Below, piece after piece: positions 31,758 to 43,523 of a stretch of 64,000 nt of DNA (positions are counted from its first letter, which is position 1; the number at the start of each line of letters is the position of its first letter). The position numbers were made by a program, and so were the translations under genes. The stretch comes from Acorus gramineus. Lineage: Eukaryota > Streptophyta > Magnoliopsida > Acorales > Acoraceae. The DNA lies in NCBI GenBank assembly GCA_030737835.1, contig JAUJYN010000030.1, positions 1,566,057-1,630,056 on the forward strand, read 5' to 3'. The notes beneath the pieces were generated by a model. The model saw only the letters and a program-made list of their open reading frames with translations, was not told the DNA's origin and made no database searches.

Positions 31758-32951
31758 AAAGTTTGTCTACCTCAATCATGTATATATAGTTTTTCAATAC
31801 AATGTTGATAAAGTTTTTGGTAATGCGCAGAGTTTTAGATTATTGTTAGAGCTGTAAAAAAGAGAATAAATTAAACTTTAAAACATACATACACACACAC
31901 ACACACCCCTCTAATATATTTCTTAGGTCGGTTTTAAAAAACTTAGACTTTTAAACAGATAGATTTTAAAACAAGCTTCATGTTCATTAAGAAGATAGAG
32001 TTATATTTAAAATCATAATTTTTTCAAGATTTTTTAAATCTTAAACAGATGTTTATAAAGATTATGATCTGAATTAAATGATTTTTTTTTTTTGTTAAAA
32101 CACATCTTTATTTGATTAGGGAAATTAAATTTCAAACGGGGCATAGAGCTTTTACAAAAGACCAAAATAATTAAAATTGATTTATATGACAAGTCCATGT
32201 GTTGTCATTATATATATATATAAATGAAATGATGCGCTGAATTTTATAGATTTGATTATTTATCTAATATTTAATGTGAATATTTTGAAAAAAAAACATA
32301 AAATTGATTTTTATAATAAATTGGTCAATGAAATTTTATATAGGATGGGGTTAGATTTTGAAGAATTTGAAAGGTAAAGATATCTAATAAAAGTTCATTT
32401 GGGATAATGATGGATTTTCAATAAATGTGAAGGGTAAAGTTGTCAAACAAATGTTTTTCATGGATTGGTACTTTTATAGGTAGTATAGATATAGATATAG
32501 ATAAAGTTTGTCTACCTCAATCATGTATATATAATTTTTCAATACAATGTTGATAAAGTTTTTGGTAATGTGCAGAGTTTTAGATTATTGTTAGAGCTGT
32601 AAAAAAGAGAATAAATTAAACTTTAAAACATACATACACACACACACACACACCCCTCTAATATATTTCTTAGGTCGGTTTTAAAAAACTTAGACTTTTA
32701 AACAGATAGATTTTAAAACAAGCTTCATGTTCATTAAGAAGATAGAGTTATATTTAAAATCATAATTTTTTCAAGATTTTTTAAATCTTAAACAGATGTT
32801 TATAAAGATTATGATCTGAATTAAATGATTTTTTTTTTTTGTTAAAACACATCTTTATTTGATTAGGGAAATTAAATTTCAAACGGGGCATAGAGCTTTT
32901 ACAAAAGATAAAAATAATTAAAATTGATATACATCACAAGTCCATGTGTTG

Positions 32952-33023
<72 letters not shown>

Positions 33024-33290
33024 GATGCGCTGAATTTTATAGATTTGATTATTTATCTAATATTTAATGTGAATATTTTGAAAAAAAAACATAAAATTGA
33101 TTTTTATAATAAATTGGTCAATGAAATTTTATATAGGATGGGGTTAGATTTTGAAGAATTTGAAAGGTAAAGATATCTAATAAAAGTTCATTTGGAATAA
33201 TGATGGATTTTCAATAAATGTGAAGGGTAAAGTTGTCAAATAAATATTTTTCATGGAGTGGTACTTTTATAGGTAGTATAGATATATATA
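31758..33290. repeat. 745-bp tandem duplication
   Basis: The stretch from about 31758 to 32502 is repeated from 32503 to about 33290. The anchor GTTTGTCTACCTCAATCATG is at 31761 and 32506. Copies are nearly identical except for dinucleotide runs. A diverged third relative of the end of the unit lies at about 30960-31095, left of the MITE. No coding frame is kept. Confidence 0.92.
32956..33018. repeat. (AT)n microsatellite
   Basis: An unbroken run of AT of about 60 bp. The matching site in the first duplicate (about 32211-32222) has only a short run, so it expanded after the duplication. Confidence 0.95.
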
Positions 33291-33591
33291 TGCACTATAT
33301 ATGTGTGTGTGTGTGTGAGTTTACAGTGCATAAGTTTTGAATGGGATGGATCATCTAACGAGGTGGGATTAATGAAAAACGGAGTAAAATAACCTTCCCC
33401 ATATGTTTTTCTACTAATATTGGGTTCTTGGACACTAGTTAGGAGCCTCATCATTCATATGTTATCAAAGTTAACCTGGATTGAAACAAAGGTCCTAAAG
33501 GTTGTGTTTTTTTTTTTTTTTTTTTTTTTTTTTGCAGTATAAAGAACTAGACAGGACGACGCAACAGACCCAACACACAAACTTTGTTTGG

Positions 33592-34138
33592 GTCAGACCT
33601 AAGTCTGTCAATTATTCAAAAAAATATCCGTATTCAATCCGAATCCGTATCTGAAAATATAGAAAATATCCGATATTCGAAAATCCGTATCCGTATCTGA
33701 ACCAAATAATCCGTATCCGAAAATTTTCGGATCGGATCGGATATAGCCTATATCCGATCCAAACAATATCCGTATCCGAACTGTTATTTTATTTATATAT
33801 GTTAGAATTAGTTTCAACCCTTAGATGAAAATCCAATGGCTCATGATCTAGGACAAAACACAAACCTATTTAACCATGTTAGATACTTATTTAACTATAT
33901 TAAGATTTGTATTTTTATGTCTTTAGTGGATACCTATTTAACCATGTTAGAACTTAAGATTTTATAAATTTTTTATATTTTAATCTGGTTCGGATATTTC
34001 GGATATTATCTGAATCCGTATCCGGATTTTCGGATCGGATACGGATATAGGTTTTGGAATATCCGTCGGATATCGGATACGGATAATTCACAGGCCTATC
34101 CGATCCGTATCCGTCCGATTGACAGACTTAGTCAGACC
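33592..34138. mobile_element. hAT-like MITE with 8-bp duplication
   Basis: The element 33600-34130 (531 bp) has inverted ends TAAGTCTGTCAAT and ATTGACAGACTTA, a perfect pair. It is flanked by GTCAGACC on both sides (33592-33599 and 34131-34138). An 8-bp duplication is the hAT hallmark. The inside is full of ATCCGTATCCGAA-type short repeats in both directions, able to fold on itself. No transposase. Confidence 0.9.
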
Positions 34139-36009
34139 CACTGAAACCAACCCAGATGGGTTGTACTAACATTTTTTTTTCCACCTTGCTTAGAGCAACG
34201 ATCATCCCTTGGATAGTCACCCCAAAAGGGGTGGTGTCCACCACTAGGCCAAAGGCCTCGGGACAAAGGTCCTAAAAAGTTAAACCTAGTCAATCAAAAC
34301 TCAAACAATATTGGTCCAACTAATGGAAAAAAAGAAAAAGTACTAAAATATCATCATTGGGTCTTCCATTACAGGGAGAGAAGAAGAGATTCAATTCAAA
34401 GCTTAAAACAGGAGTAACCCCACTATAAACAGTGTGTGGTGATGATGGTCCTCTCGACTTCATGGTAGTGGTACTACCAAATCACTGTTGAATAAGGCCA
34501 TCCATTTCCGATACATGTCCTTGGTCGTTTAGGGGGGACAAAAGGGAATGGATATATATGGACGACAATATGAGGACTGGATTTCTCATCACACGTGGAT
34601 ACAGAGACAGACATTTATAAATCAACGACATCACTATTATCAACGGATCTTTGACAAATAAAGTTTCTTCCGACATGGGGCAGGGAGGCACACGTGGGGG
34701 GTGGGTGGGTTCGATGAGGTCTTGCTTTCACACTGACTTAATCATACATCGTGTCGGGGATGTGCTGGATGGCTGTTTGTGGCCGACAGCAGAATATTTG
34801 TGGGGCAAGGAGGCTCTTCAATTCATCATTCTTTCTTACATACAGATACAGCCCCTGTTTCAGAGTATACCCTCTTTGTTTCAATCCATCCTTCATTAAG
34901 TAGCTTAGTTTTGGAGCAAGCCTTGCCTTAGATGGTAAATCGAGTTCCTAACTCCTACTCTTGCTTAAGCTGGGTTTGAAAGAGAAATGTCTAGCCCAAG
35001 TGTCAGAAATGTCGGGTGTGTTCAACTTGAAGGTTGTTGTCGTCCCATTAATATTTCCAATGTATTTGGGTTTTCTTAGAAAGTTGTATATTTTTGTTAA
35101 GTATAAGTAATTTTATTAAAATAAGAAAAGAGATTATACACATTGAATGAATGGACTACATACATTTTTGTGTTTTCTAACCTAGTATGTATTAGGCTAA
35201 CTTAGTATATACTTGGTTAGGGGGAAGTAGAGACTGCAAGAATGATTGAATGTATTAACACCATGAAAGGAAATTAATAGGAATGGCCAATGTTTGAAGT
35301 CTTATTTTTTGTTCTTACATGTTTTAATAGTTTTTAGATGTATATAATACGTAACTTTAAAAATGAAATCTATAATCAGATGAAGTTAATGCATATTTTT
35401 TTGAAAAAGCTTTATACTAGGTTAGATTAAGTGGAACTGCAAACAAGGTTGTAAGAAAGAACTGAATGTATCAGAAACCAAGGATGTATAAGTCCCACTG
35501 AACAATATCCAATATCTAAATTTACATTCAATTAATTGTTCTCTTTTTCATCTTAAAATGCATTATTCACCTAACAACCAAAATTGCATTTAAAATTCTT
35601 AAAAAATCTTTCCTCATTTGGGACATGACACAGTCTTATCCTATATAGAACGACTTCCTGATATATTAGTCATTGGTGTATTTTTTCATTTGTTAAAGTT
35701 TTCTTTTATCCATCATACATAATATTTTAGAAGAGTGTATACGTTAATAAGTTTCAGTTCGCTTGAAATTATTATTAGAGATTATGTCAAATTAAGCAAG
35801 CATAGCTTCGGGTTTCCTACTTTCATTGGTGTAAGACATTACTTTTTTGCCAATATACCTCTATAAAGGTCTATTCTTCACTTGTTCCGTGCCCAAACCG
35901 GGGCAAGACGGGCTTCGTGTGTGCTAAAATGCATTTATAGGATAAAGAATGAATCAATTATTTTACATTTATTGTGATTTCTTATCTTCATTGTTCAGTT
36001 TCATCCAAC
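34139..36009. other. AT-rich spacer, no supported gene
   Basis: One modest open frame (34651-34899, +) lies here but I recognise no family, and its composition is that of its surroundings. I see no RNA gene or repeat end. Confidence 0.55.
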
Positions 36010-36432
36010 ATGGGTATCAGAGTCGGCCCTGGGGCAAGGCCACCAAGATAATTGCCTAGGGCCCCCACATAACAAGGGCCCCTAAGAACCATCTATTAAA
36101 TGGACTTTAATAAAATGTACGGTGAGATGTGTTACTTCAATTAATCCCTTTCAACAAACTTTTTCTCATAAAATTTCTCTTTTTCCTAAATCTCTCCAAC
36201 TATAATCCAATAGACATTTCAATTTTTAAATTTTTTTTTAAAGTGCTTATGATATTGTATAATGTTTTAATTAAATTATTATAATATTATGTATCTATTT
36301 AGTAATATTAATAATGTGCAAGATTAAAATTATCTATATTTTTTAAAAACATAATATATGGGGCTCCGCTTTAAAATTTCTCCTAGAGCCTATTCAAATA
36401 ATTCAATTGTCAGGGTCCGCCCTTATGAGTAT
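36010..36432. mobile_element. hAT-like MITE
   Basis: The element 36018-36424 (407 bp) begins CAGAGTCGGCCCTG and ends GGGTCCGCCCTT; the ends pair at 10 of 14 positions. Flanks are ATGGGTAT (36010-36017) and ATGAGTAT (36425-36432), an 8-bp duplication with one mismatch. The start GGCCCTGGGGCAAGGC followed by GCCTAGGGCCCCC is typical of common plant hAT-type miniature elements. Confidence 0.75.
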
Positions 36433-38029
36433 TCTAGTGCCTTAGCAGTCTGCTCCCATTGAATTCTTCGGATCTTTTTCTTATTTCTAATCTTGACATG
36501 CCTGATATAGAGATTGATAAACTGTGCAGGACTGGATTTAATCTGACATTGGTTGCAACCAATAAATTTAAGGTTGTGCAGATTTTAATGATTTTGCAGA
36601 CTTGCCACCCAAGATGATTTTGTGCTCCATTGTAACCTGTCATTCTCTAGTCATGAGACCCCCTGGTCATCAATGCGGTACACACAATTGCTTCATTTTA
36701 TATTATCCAGTCTAGATTCATAATGCAAGGCCTATCTATCTATCATATGCAACCATTGGAAATCCTTTCCATTTTTTTCTCATATGCTAATTTCATAAAT
36801 GAATCATTACAGTAAAAGAAGAACCCATAAGATTGGCACTGTAAAAAGGCTAGTCACAGACAGTTGAACAGTTTATGACCGTTATCAATAATGACTCTTT
36901 TTAATTTAATTAATTAATAATAACTACACAAACAATGACATGACTACCATAATTTAATTGGAAAAATAGGCTGGTAGCCACCTGTAGCAAGTGAAAAGCC
37001 TAGACAATGTTACAATAATCCCACACTGTTTCAACTGTGGTAACTATTTTGACTTTGATCAGTTCTTTAATAGCCTCTCCAAAGTCCCATCTTAACTGAA
37101 TCACAGAAATACTGTACCAACCATTGTGTCAGAAGTTTTAATGAATGTATTAATCCTTATAAATGAGAAGACTTCTCTGTATTTATTCAGTTTTTCTACA
37201 CTCTTTTGGGGGGTCAATTTAAAGAATGGACGTCTGTTTGATTTGCATTGCTGTTTTTATGCATTTGAAGATCCCTCTGTTTGGCACGATGAAGTGAAAG
37301 AAACAAAGAGCATAGAATTTTCAAAGCTGCAAGAGAGGATGATGATGTCAAGATTTGGGAAATAAAGGGAATGCGTTAAATAAATCAAAAACTTTTGCCC
37401 ATCCAAACAGGGGAAAATAATCTAAGATCCTGTTTGATTTGTGTCATTATTCTCAAAATTCATTCAAATAGGAAAATAGAACGGAATACCATCAACCAAA
37501 CATTGCTTAAGTTTCACTTAAGCGGAAAAAAAGCATATAACTTATACTGATTTTCTTGAAGTAATTGCAGAGCTAACCTTCTCACATAAATTAAATCACC
37601 TCTTGAAAAGTTAGTAGAGTCCTTGCTAGTAGATCCAATGTAGGAATTGAAGACCCAATTCCTCTACCAAAAAATAAATAAATAAATAAATAATCAGAAA
37701 TAACAAGGGGGAATCCAGTTCAGGCTGCAAATACATTCCACTGAAGTTCTTAATCTCATATCAAAATTAAAAAAAATATAAAAAATCAGACAGAGAGAAA
37801 GAACATCAAGCACTAGAAACCACAGTGAAAAAAAAAAATTGAAATAAAATTCAAGATTAGCAGATCTTTTACTTCATTAAATCATCAAAGCTTTTCCTTT
37901 ACAATCCTCCCCACCCCAACCCAAAAAAATACAAAAATATTGGAGCCTGCCATAGTTTCTTACAAAATTGCTTGCTCTCTAAAGTTGACTATATACACAC
38001 CTCTTCCAAAAAAATAAAATAAGAGAACT
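36433..38029. other. spacer and probable 3' region of the DVL gene
   Basis: AT-rich. It includes an (AAAT)n run near 37672-37693. The part next to the DVL stop codon (about 37860-38029) probably holds its 3' UTR. A 79-codon frame at 37126-37365 (+) has no recognisable features. Confidence 0.5.
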
Positions 38030-38164
38030 TCAGTCATGCCAACAGAGGAGCATGACAACACAACGCCTGATGATGTAGAGCCTGGCCTTCTGCTGTCTAA
38101 GAGCCCCAGCAAAACTCCTGCTGCAGTTCATCCTCCTCTTTGAATCTCCATTGCCCATCTTCAT
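38030..38164 (-). CDS. RTFL: DVL/ROTUNDIFOLIA-like small peptide (44 aa)
   Basis: This single-exon gene encodes 44 residues. The C-terminal half reads [18 protein letters not shown], the conserved RTF/DVL domain of land-plant DEVIL/ROTUNDIFOLIA4-like peptides. Members act at the plasma membrane or cell periphery, and overexpression changes polar cell proliferation, leaf shape and fruit form; they are not secreted hormones with a signal peptide. The N-terminal half (residues 1-26) is basic and Ser/Arg-rich, as usual. The start at 38164 is the first ATG after an in-frame TAA (38189-38191); a second Met is at codon 3. A TATA box lies about 90 bp upstream. The domain is intact and the gene looks functional. 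It is the only cellular gene I can support in the window. Which family member it is cannot be told from here. Confidence 0.93.
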   Translation of the reverse strand: MKMGNGDSKRRMNCSRSFAGALRQQKARLYIIRRCVVMLLCWHD

Positions 38165-38251
38165 CTCTTCTTCACTTTTCTTCTCTCTTTAAACTAGTCT
38201 AGCTATTTGTTTTTCTTGTTTGAACTGATTTGGGTGAGAAGGGGAGGCAGT

Positions 38252-38263
38252 GAGTATATATAG
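38252..38263 (-). promoter_or_regulatory. TATA box of the DVL gene
   Basis: On the minus strand CTATATATACTCA stands about 90 bp upstream of the start codon, with a CT-rich leader between (TCTCTTCTTTTC-like). This is a good plant core promoter layout. Confidence 0.7.
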
Positions 38264-38381
38264 AAGAGGGAGGGAGAGAGAGATTAGTGGAGAGTGGGGT
38301 CCTTTGACAATGCGTCCGTGCTGGCCATTGGTCGTGAAAAGAGCCAATGGGGGAACCACAAGTTGCTTTGGCTTGCCTCCT

Positions 38382-38409
<28 letters not shown>
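38382..38409. repeat. poly-C run of 28 bases
   Basis: An unbroken run of 28 C lies about 120 bp upstream of the DVL TATA box (G on the coding strand). Its exact length may be uncertain because such runs are hard to sequence. Confidence 0.9.
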
Positions 38410-38412
<3 letters not shown>

Positions 38413-38610
38413 TTTTGGCCTCACAACTGGATACCACCTTGTTAATTGGAGTTATACCACCAATATCTTTCAGTCCTTGATTCGACCAATTTTTAATTAG
38501 CTTAATAGAAAATGTTACTTGATAGTTTTTCTATCAACCCATTTTCAATTCACATTTTTCAAATTTTTTTATAATGGTTTTTTCATTTAGTAAGATATAA
38601 AAAAAAAAAG

Positions 38611-39060
38611 GGTAAAATGCATTTGGACCCTAAAATTTTTGGAACCTGCAAAAACGCTTTCTGAAGTTTAAAAATATACAGTTACACCCTCTATTGTTAG
38701 ATTTTTTATTAAGATGAAACAAAAATACTTCAAAATTACTATTTTATCTTTTAATTAATTTTATAAATATCCAAAAACGAGAGAATAAATTAATTTTAGA
38801 TGTGCTTTATGAATATTTAATACAATAATCAATTTTTCAAATACATATGGATGCATTTTTTATAAGAATTAATTTACACAACAGTTAATTAAAAGGTGAA
38901 AACATGATAATGATTTAATAGAAATGATAAAACCGTAATTTTGCCCCCAACTTAATGGAAATTAATATAACAGCAAGGGCTATAAGTGCATGTTTTAAAA
39001 CTTCAAAGGGTGTTCGTATATGTTTCAAAGACTTTAGGGGGTCAAAATGTAATTTATCAA
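38611..39060. mobile_element. MITE with long inverted ends
   Basis: The left end GGGTAAAATGCATTTGGACC is matched, in reverse, by GGGGTCAAAATGTAATTTATC at the right; similarity continues inwards for about 80 bp (GTTACACCCT against AAGGGTGTTCG). Total about 450 bp. Flanks are AT-rich and I cannot fix a duplication. Coding capacity none. Confidence 0.65.
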
Positions 39061-40356
39061 AATTAATAAAGCATATATTTTAATGAATGAATGAATTCAT
39101 TTATATAACAATAGAAATTTTAACTAGTTATATATCTTGTTAATGTGAGTATATGCCACGAACGAGGTATATAAGACTAAATTTGAGCTGAAAAATGAAC
39201 TGTATACAACAACGCTCCAGCTTAATACATTAATCATTCACTTGTAATATCTATTGGATGAATAATTGTTTAGGAGAGAAATCATGTACAGATTGTAATT
39301 CATCCAGCAGCTACAAATCCAGCTACAAGGTATATGTTATAAATATGTGCATAGACGACAGTTCCTTTTTTTTATTTAACATGAAAATTTCTCATGATAT
39401 ATTAATAGAAAAACTTCAAGAAATAAGGAGGAAAAGACATAACTATGAAGAAATTAAAACTTAAAAAAATGCCAATCAAATAAGAATTACATGATCTGAA
39501 ACTATCCAATGGGACGCCTCCTGTACAAGCACAATTAATAAAGACTCATATTCTTAATTGAACTAATCAACATTAATCCTCATGTGTTCTCAAATAAGAT
39601 ATCTCATCTTTGAAAAATGATGATATTGTGAGCAATCCATACCAACATGTTGTGTGGGCGAGAATTAAAATACACAACTTTATGAAACATGAAATCCAAA
39701 AAACTATTGACTCAGCAATCTAACATTTTTCTTGAATTATTGGAATCAAAACACGTAGGCATGGAAAATCAAGCTTTTAAGTTTAATAACTCCCTATGAT
39801 TGAATTGAAGCAAATAATTTAAATTATCTTAGAAACAAATAAATAACAAAGAATGCTTGTCAATGAATGGGTATAGTTGTATTCAACTCGTTTGTTTTTT
39901 ATTTTTGTGCTCAAAATTAAATATGAATTGAATTCCAAAACACCCAGAAGAACAACATGACAAATGATACAGAATTTAATTAGTGGATATTCGATTTGAA
40001 TCATTGTAGTTGATAATTTAAGGCGGGTGATCTTCTATGGTCCTTTAATATCTACAATAGTACTATAAAATGAAGAGAAAAATTGAAGAGATAACACCAA
40101 CTCGTTATAGTAACAAATTGTTTGTTTTTTATGTACAATAATGTGCACGTCATTCTCCACATCTATGTCGAAGGGGGGACCCTTAATTTCACATCACACG
40201 CTCGCGTTTGTTCATTTGGTGGTGGTGTGGCGTACACTATCTGACTCGGCAATGTCTATCTTTTAGTGCTACCCTTTCCATGTCTGTCCAATTCATGACG
40301 TGTTCACCATCTTTGGATGGTTGACACCCTTTAATCTTTTGATGTTGAGATTAATT

Positions 40357-40516
40357 AAAATACAATCAATATGTTAAGGTTTCAAATGAGTTTCAAGAGG
40401 TACTTCCATGGTGTGACGCGGTGCATACACTACATTAAAATATAATCAATATGTTAAGGTTTCAAATGAGTTTCAAGAGGTACTTCCATGGTGTGACGCG
40501 GTGCATACACTACATT
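40357..40516. repeat. 80-bp perfect tandem duplication
   Basis: The unit TAAAATAYAATCAATATG ... CATACACTACAT occurs twice, head to tail, with period 80 and a single difference (C/T). It is recent, or an assembly artefact. Confidence 0.93.
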
Positions 40517-42464
40517 CTTAATGCTTGGCAATTAAGTCATAGTTTGCTTGTTTGTGGACATCACCCAAGCTTTTTTAATAGAGGTTTATTTTGTACATCG
40601 GGAGCTGTCAGTTCTTGAAGTTTTATGTTATTCTATTAAATGATACTGTAGATTAGCCATCTCGTGAGGAATTAAGTGACAAAAAAATTGATCAATTATA
40701 GTATGTTTGGCACTTGGTTGAGTCTTTGAGCTTAATTCAACACAACATTTTTGCTAAAAAATTGTGTATTTCATAGAGAAGTAAGAGACATCTCCATAAC
40801 ACAAGACCACTCGAAAATTTCCCTACGGATACCTGAATAAGTTAAAGATGTGAATCGAACACGCGTCAATAAGGAACAAACACACGGTGGCATGATGCTA
40901 TCCAATTGATCACCAATACCCTGTTGGCCGGTATCAAAACAAATCTTAGTTGAATGCTAATTTTTTCATCTAAAATACAAACGCTAAAGTGTGAACTGTA
41001 AACTATATATTATAATCAGATATTGTTGGGAGTCAGAAACCCCCAAGCGGGCGGCAAGCACAAGATACCCCTCTGTTAATCACAAAACCCCATTAATTAA
41101 TGGACATTCAACGACTTCCATTACTCTGTGTTACAAACAAACAAAAACAATCGCACGTAACACGCATATTTTCATCCCTAGCTAATAGTTAAACAGAACT
41201 TGTCCATCCCCTTTTGTGGAGGTGGTTAAACTGTTGTCCCCCGCTACGTTTTTATTGTAATTATTAGAAGAAGAAAAAATAAATATACTGTCATTATAAT
41301 ATTAGTATTACCTACAAATTTCATAAAACAATGTTGAAATATATTCTTTATAATCTTTGTCTACATCAAAGAATGGATGTTTAGATGGAATTCTTTTTTT
41401 ATTAGAAAAGGACACTTTGAATAAATAGAAGTTGTGTACGTGTCTCTCTGTTGATTTAATTTTTTATGAATTCCGACGTCAAAAGTTAATACTATAATGG
41501 GCAAAGATTAGGCAGTGCACGTGAAGGCGTCGTGTGAGACATGGCATATGTTCCTACCAAAGCGGGCAAAGTTGATGAAGATGCGAGGGAGATAGGGGGA
41601 CCTCCTCGAACTACTCTTCAATTTTTATATGTAAGTCAGTAATCTCGGCTTCAGTTCCTTTTGCAAGTTTTCGGAAGCCCAAAAACAAGAAGCCACTAAC
41701 AAAATATATTGGCTTCTGGCATTCTCATAGGGCCTCGATGAAGGTTGTTTCAATTCGAGGGCCCTTTATAAAATAGGAAAAATAAGTAGAGCACTAGAGC
41801 TGAGTAGTGTTTGTTTTGTACCATTGTCGCCCCTTGGTTCTGCAAATACCAGATTTGCTGTTTCTTATTAGTCAAATTGGACACGTGACATGCGCATGAC
41901 AGTGTGGTTTGTGGACCATTTTTTTTTTTTTAGTAACCTTTGGTATTTCACAAAAAAAACTCTCTTGGACAGAGGATGTACAAACAAAATGAAGAGAGGA
42001 GAAATAGAAAATGAAAAATAAAGAAAAAAAAATGGAGATAAAAGAAGGAAGAAAAGTCTAAGCGCTACCGAAATGAGTAGAAAAGATCTCCACTCATCGC
42101 CAACGCATGCAAATGCCCCCTCCACAACGCTAGTCCATCACGTGAAGAGCAAATTCATCCAGCCGGATGCAGGCCACCCCTGCCATCCCTGTGCCTCAAT
42201 CTGAATGTAATTTGTGGACTTCATTAGAGGAAGAGCCTTCATTGACACACATCTTTGATCCCAATTCTGGCTTCAACGCCTGTGTGAAATTTATCTTCAC
42301 TGGAGTAGAATTTTCTTCAACTTTGTTTAAGCTTTTCTTTTTTACTTCTCTTGTATTTCTATCCTCCATTCAAACTTATGTTATTTCGATGAATATATTA
42401 TTGGGATAGCATTTGTCTATCGGTTTAAAAAAAAAATAAAAACCACCTATGTCTCTCTCTATCT

Positions 42465-42494
42465 CCGCGCGCGCGCGCGTCCGTGTGTGTGTGT
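42465..42494. repeat. (CG)n/(TG)n microsatellite
   Basis: CGCGCGCGCGCG is followed closely by GTGTGTGTGTG in otherwise AT-rich DNA. Confidence 0.9.
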
Positions 42495-42835
42495 GGATAC
42501 ATATTAGAGTGTGTTTTGGACTGTAAAATATTCTGAATGTAACATTTTCTTTTCAAATAAAATTATATGCTATAATTACCAATTACAGTGAAAAACAAAA
42601 CTAAAAATCAAGCTGGTTTGAACTTATTTTTGGATTGGAGAAATGAGCATTGAATAAAATATAACATGTATGTCCCGTTTGGAACTGATTTTGGGACTAA
42701 TTTTAGCATAATGGGGCTATGGATTATTTAATATGTACTTCAAAACAAATTTTGTCAATTTAGATTCACTATTACTTTGGTTATGTATAGAACCAATTGA
42801 CAATCTGATTCACATTTTACAAAATCATTTTTTTA

Positions 42836-43318
42836 GGGGGAAATTAAATAGGGTCCCTGTGGTCACCCGTCTATAATTGTTAGATCCCTGGAATTTTTCA
42901 AATTTGTTTTAGGTCATTAAGGCGGTGAAAAATTATCTTCAAGTCCCTCCAGCCGGATGTTGTTCAAAAATACCGAAATTGCACCCCCCCCCCACTCAGT
43001 TATTTTAGCACATTGTTAACACTTCCCAGTACATTGTTAACCTTCACATAAATTGCCCCCTACCCAATTATCTTAGTACACTCTAGACACTTCCTAATAC
43101 ATTATTAAGTATTTCTAGTACACTGGTAACAATCCCCAGTACACTGTTAACTTGCCTAAAAATGGGCGAGGGTATTTTCTGTATTTTTTGAAAAACATTC
43201 GCTTGAAAGGACCTAGAGATAATTTTTCAATGTCTTAAGGACCTAAAAAATTTAAAATTTTTTAGGGATATAAAAATAATAGATGTGTGATCACAAGGAC
43301 TCCTAATTAATTTCCCCA
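42836..43318. mobile_element. MITE with about 45-bp inverted ends
   Basis: The left end GGGGAAATTAAATAGGGTCC is matched in reverse by the right end (GGACTCCTAATTAATTTCCCC), and pairing continues through TGTGGTCACCCGTCTATAAT against the reverse of ATAATAGATGTGTGATCACA. Flanks are T-rich (ATTTTTTTAG left, ATTTTTTAG right), suggesting a 9- to 10-bp duplication with T-run slippage. The middle holds degenerate repeats of AGTACACTGTTAAC (42995-43155). Confidence 0.75.
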
Positions 43319-43518
43319 TTTTTTAGACTGTCATTGAACATGATTTTTTTTTTATTTCAGATTATAGTTTTTATGTGTTACAGATCAACACAGTAAATTT
43401 TTTTTTTATGAAAAAGAGGTTAAGAGGACTTTTTGAGGATCAATTATTTTAATCAATTTAGAGCATAAGATTATGTCACACCCCAAACAAAATAACAAAA
43501 TAAGAGTGTTTTACCTTC

Positions 43519-43523
43519 AATAT
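43519..43523. repeat. target duplication AATAT, left copy (Tek-3)
   Basis: AATAT precedes Tek-3; the same five bases follow it at 53285-53289. Confidence 0.93.

Larger units (their letters stand above)
39061..42836. other. AT-rich spacer, no supported gene
   Basis: Several short frames (39258-39464, 41868-42125, 42167-42409) have no family likeness. It contains an 80-bp duplication and a CG/TG microsatellite listed separately. Confidence 0.55.

Noticed and set aside
34651..34899. 82-codon frame as a gene
   Set aside because: No recognisable motif, no codon bias against the AT-rich background, no neighbouring exon.
38189..38500. Gly- or Pro-rich frames next to the DVL gene
   Set aside because: Produced by the 28-base C run in the DVL upstream region.
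43470..43500. TGTCACACCCC near 43474 as another LTR end
   Set aside because: No partner end, primer site or duplication found; the likeness is only 11 bases.
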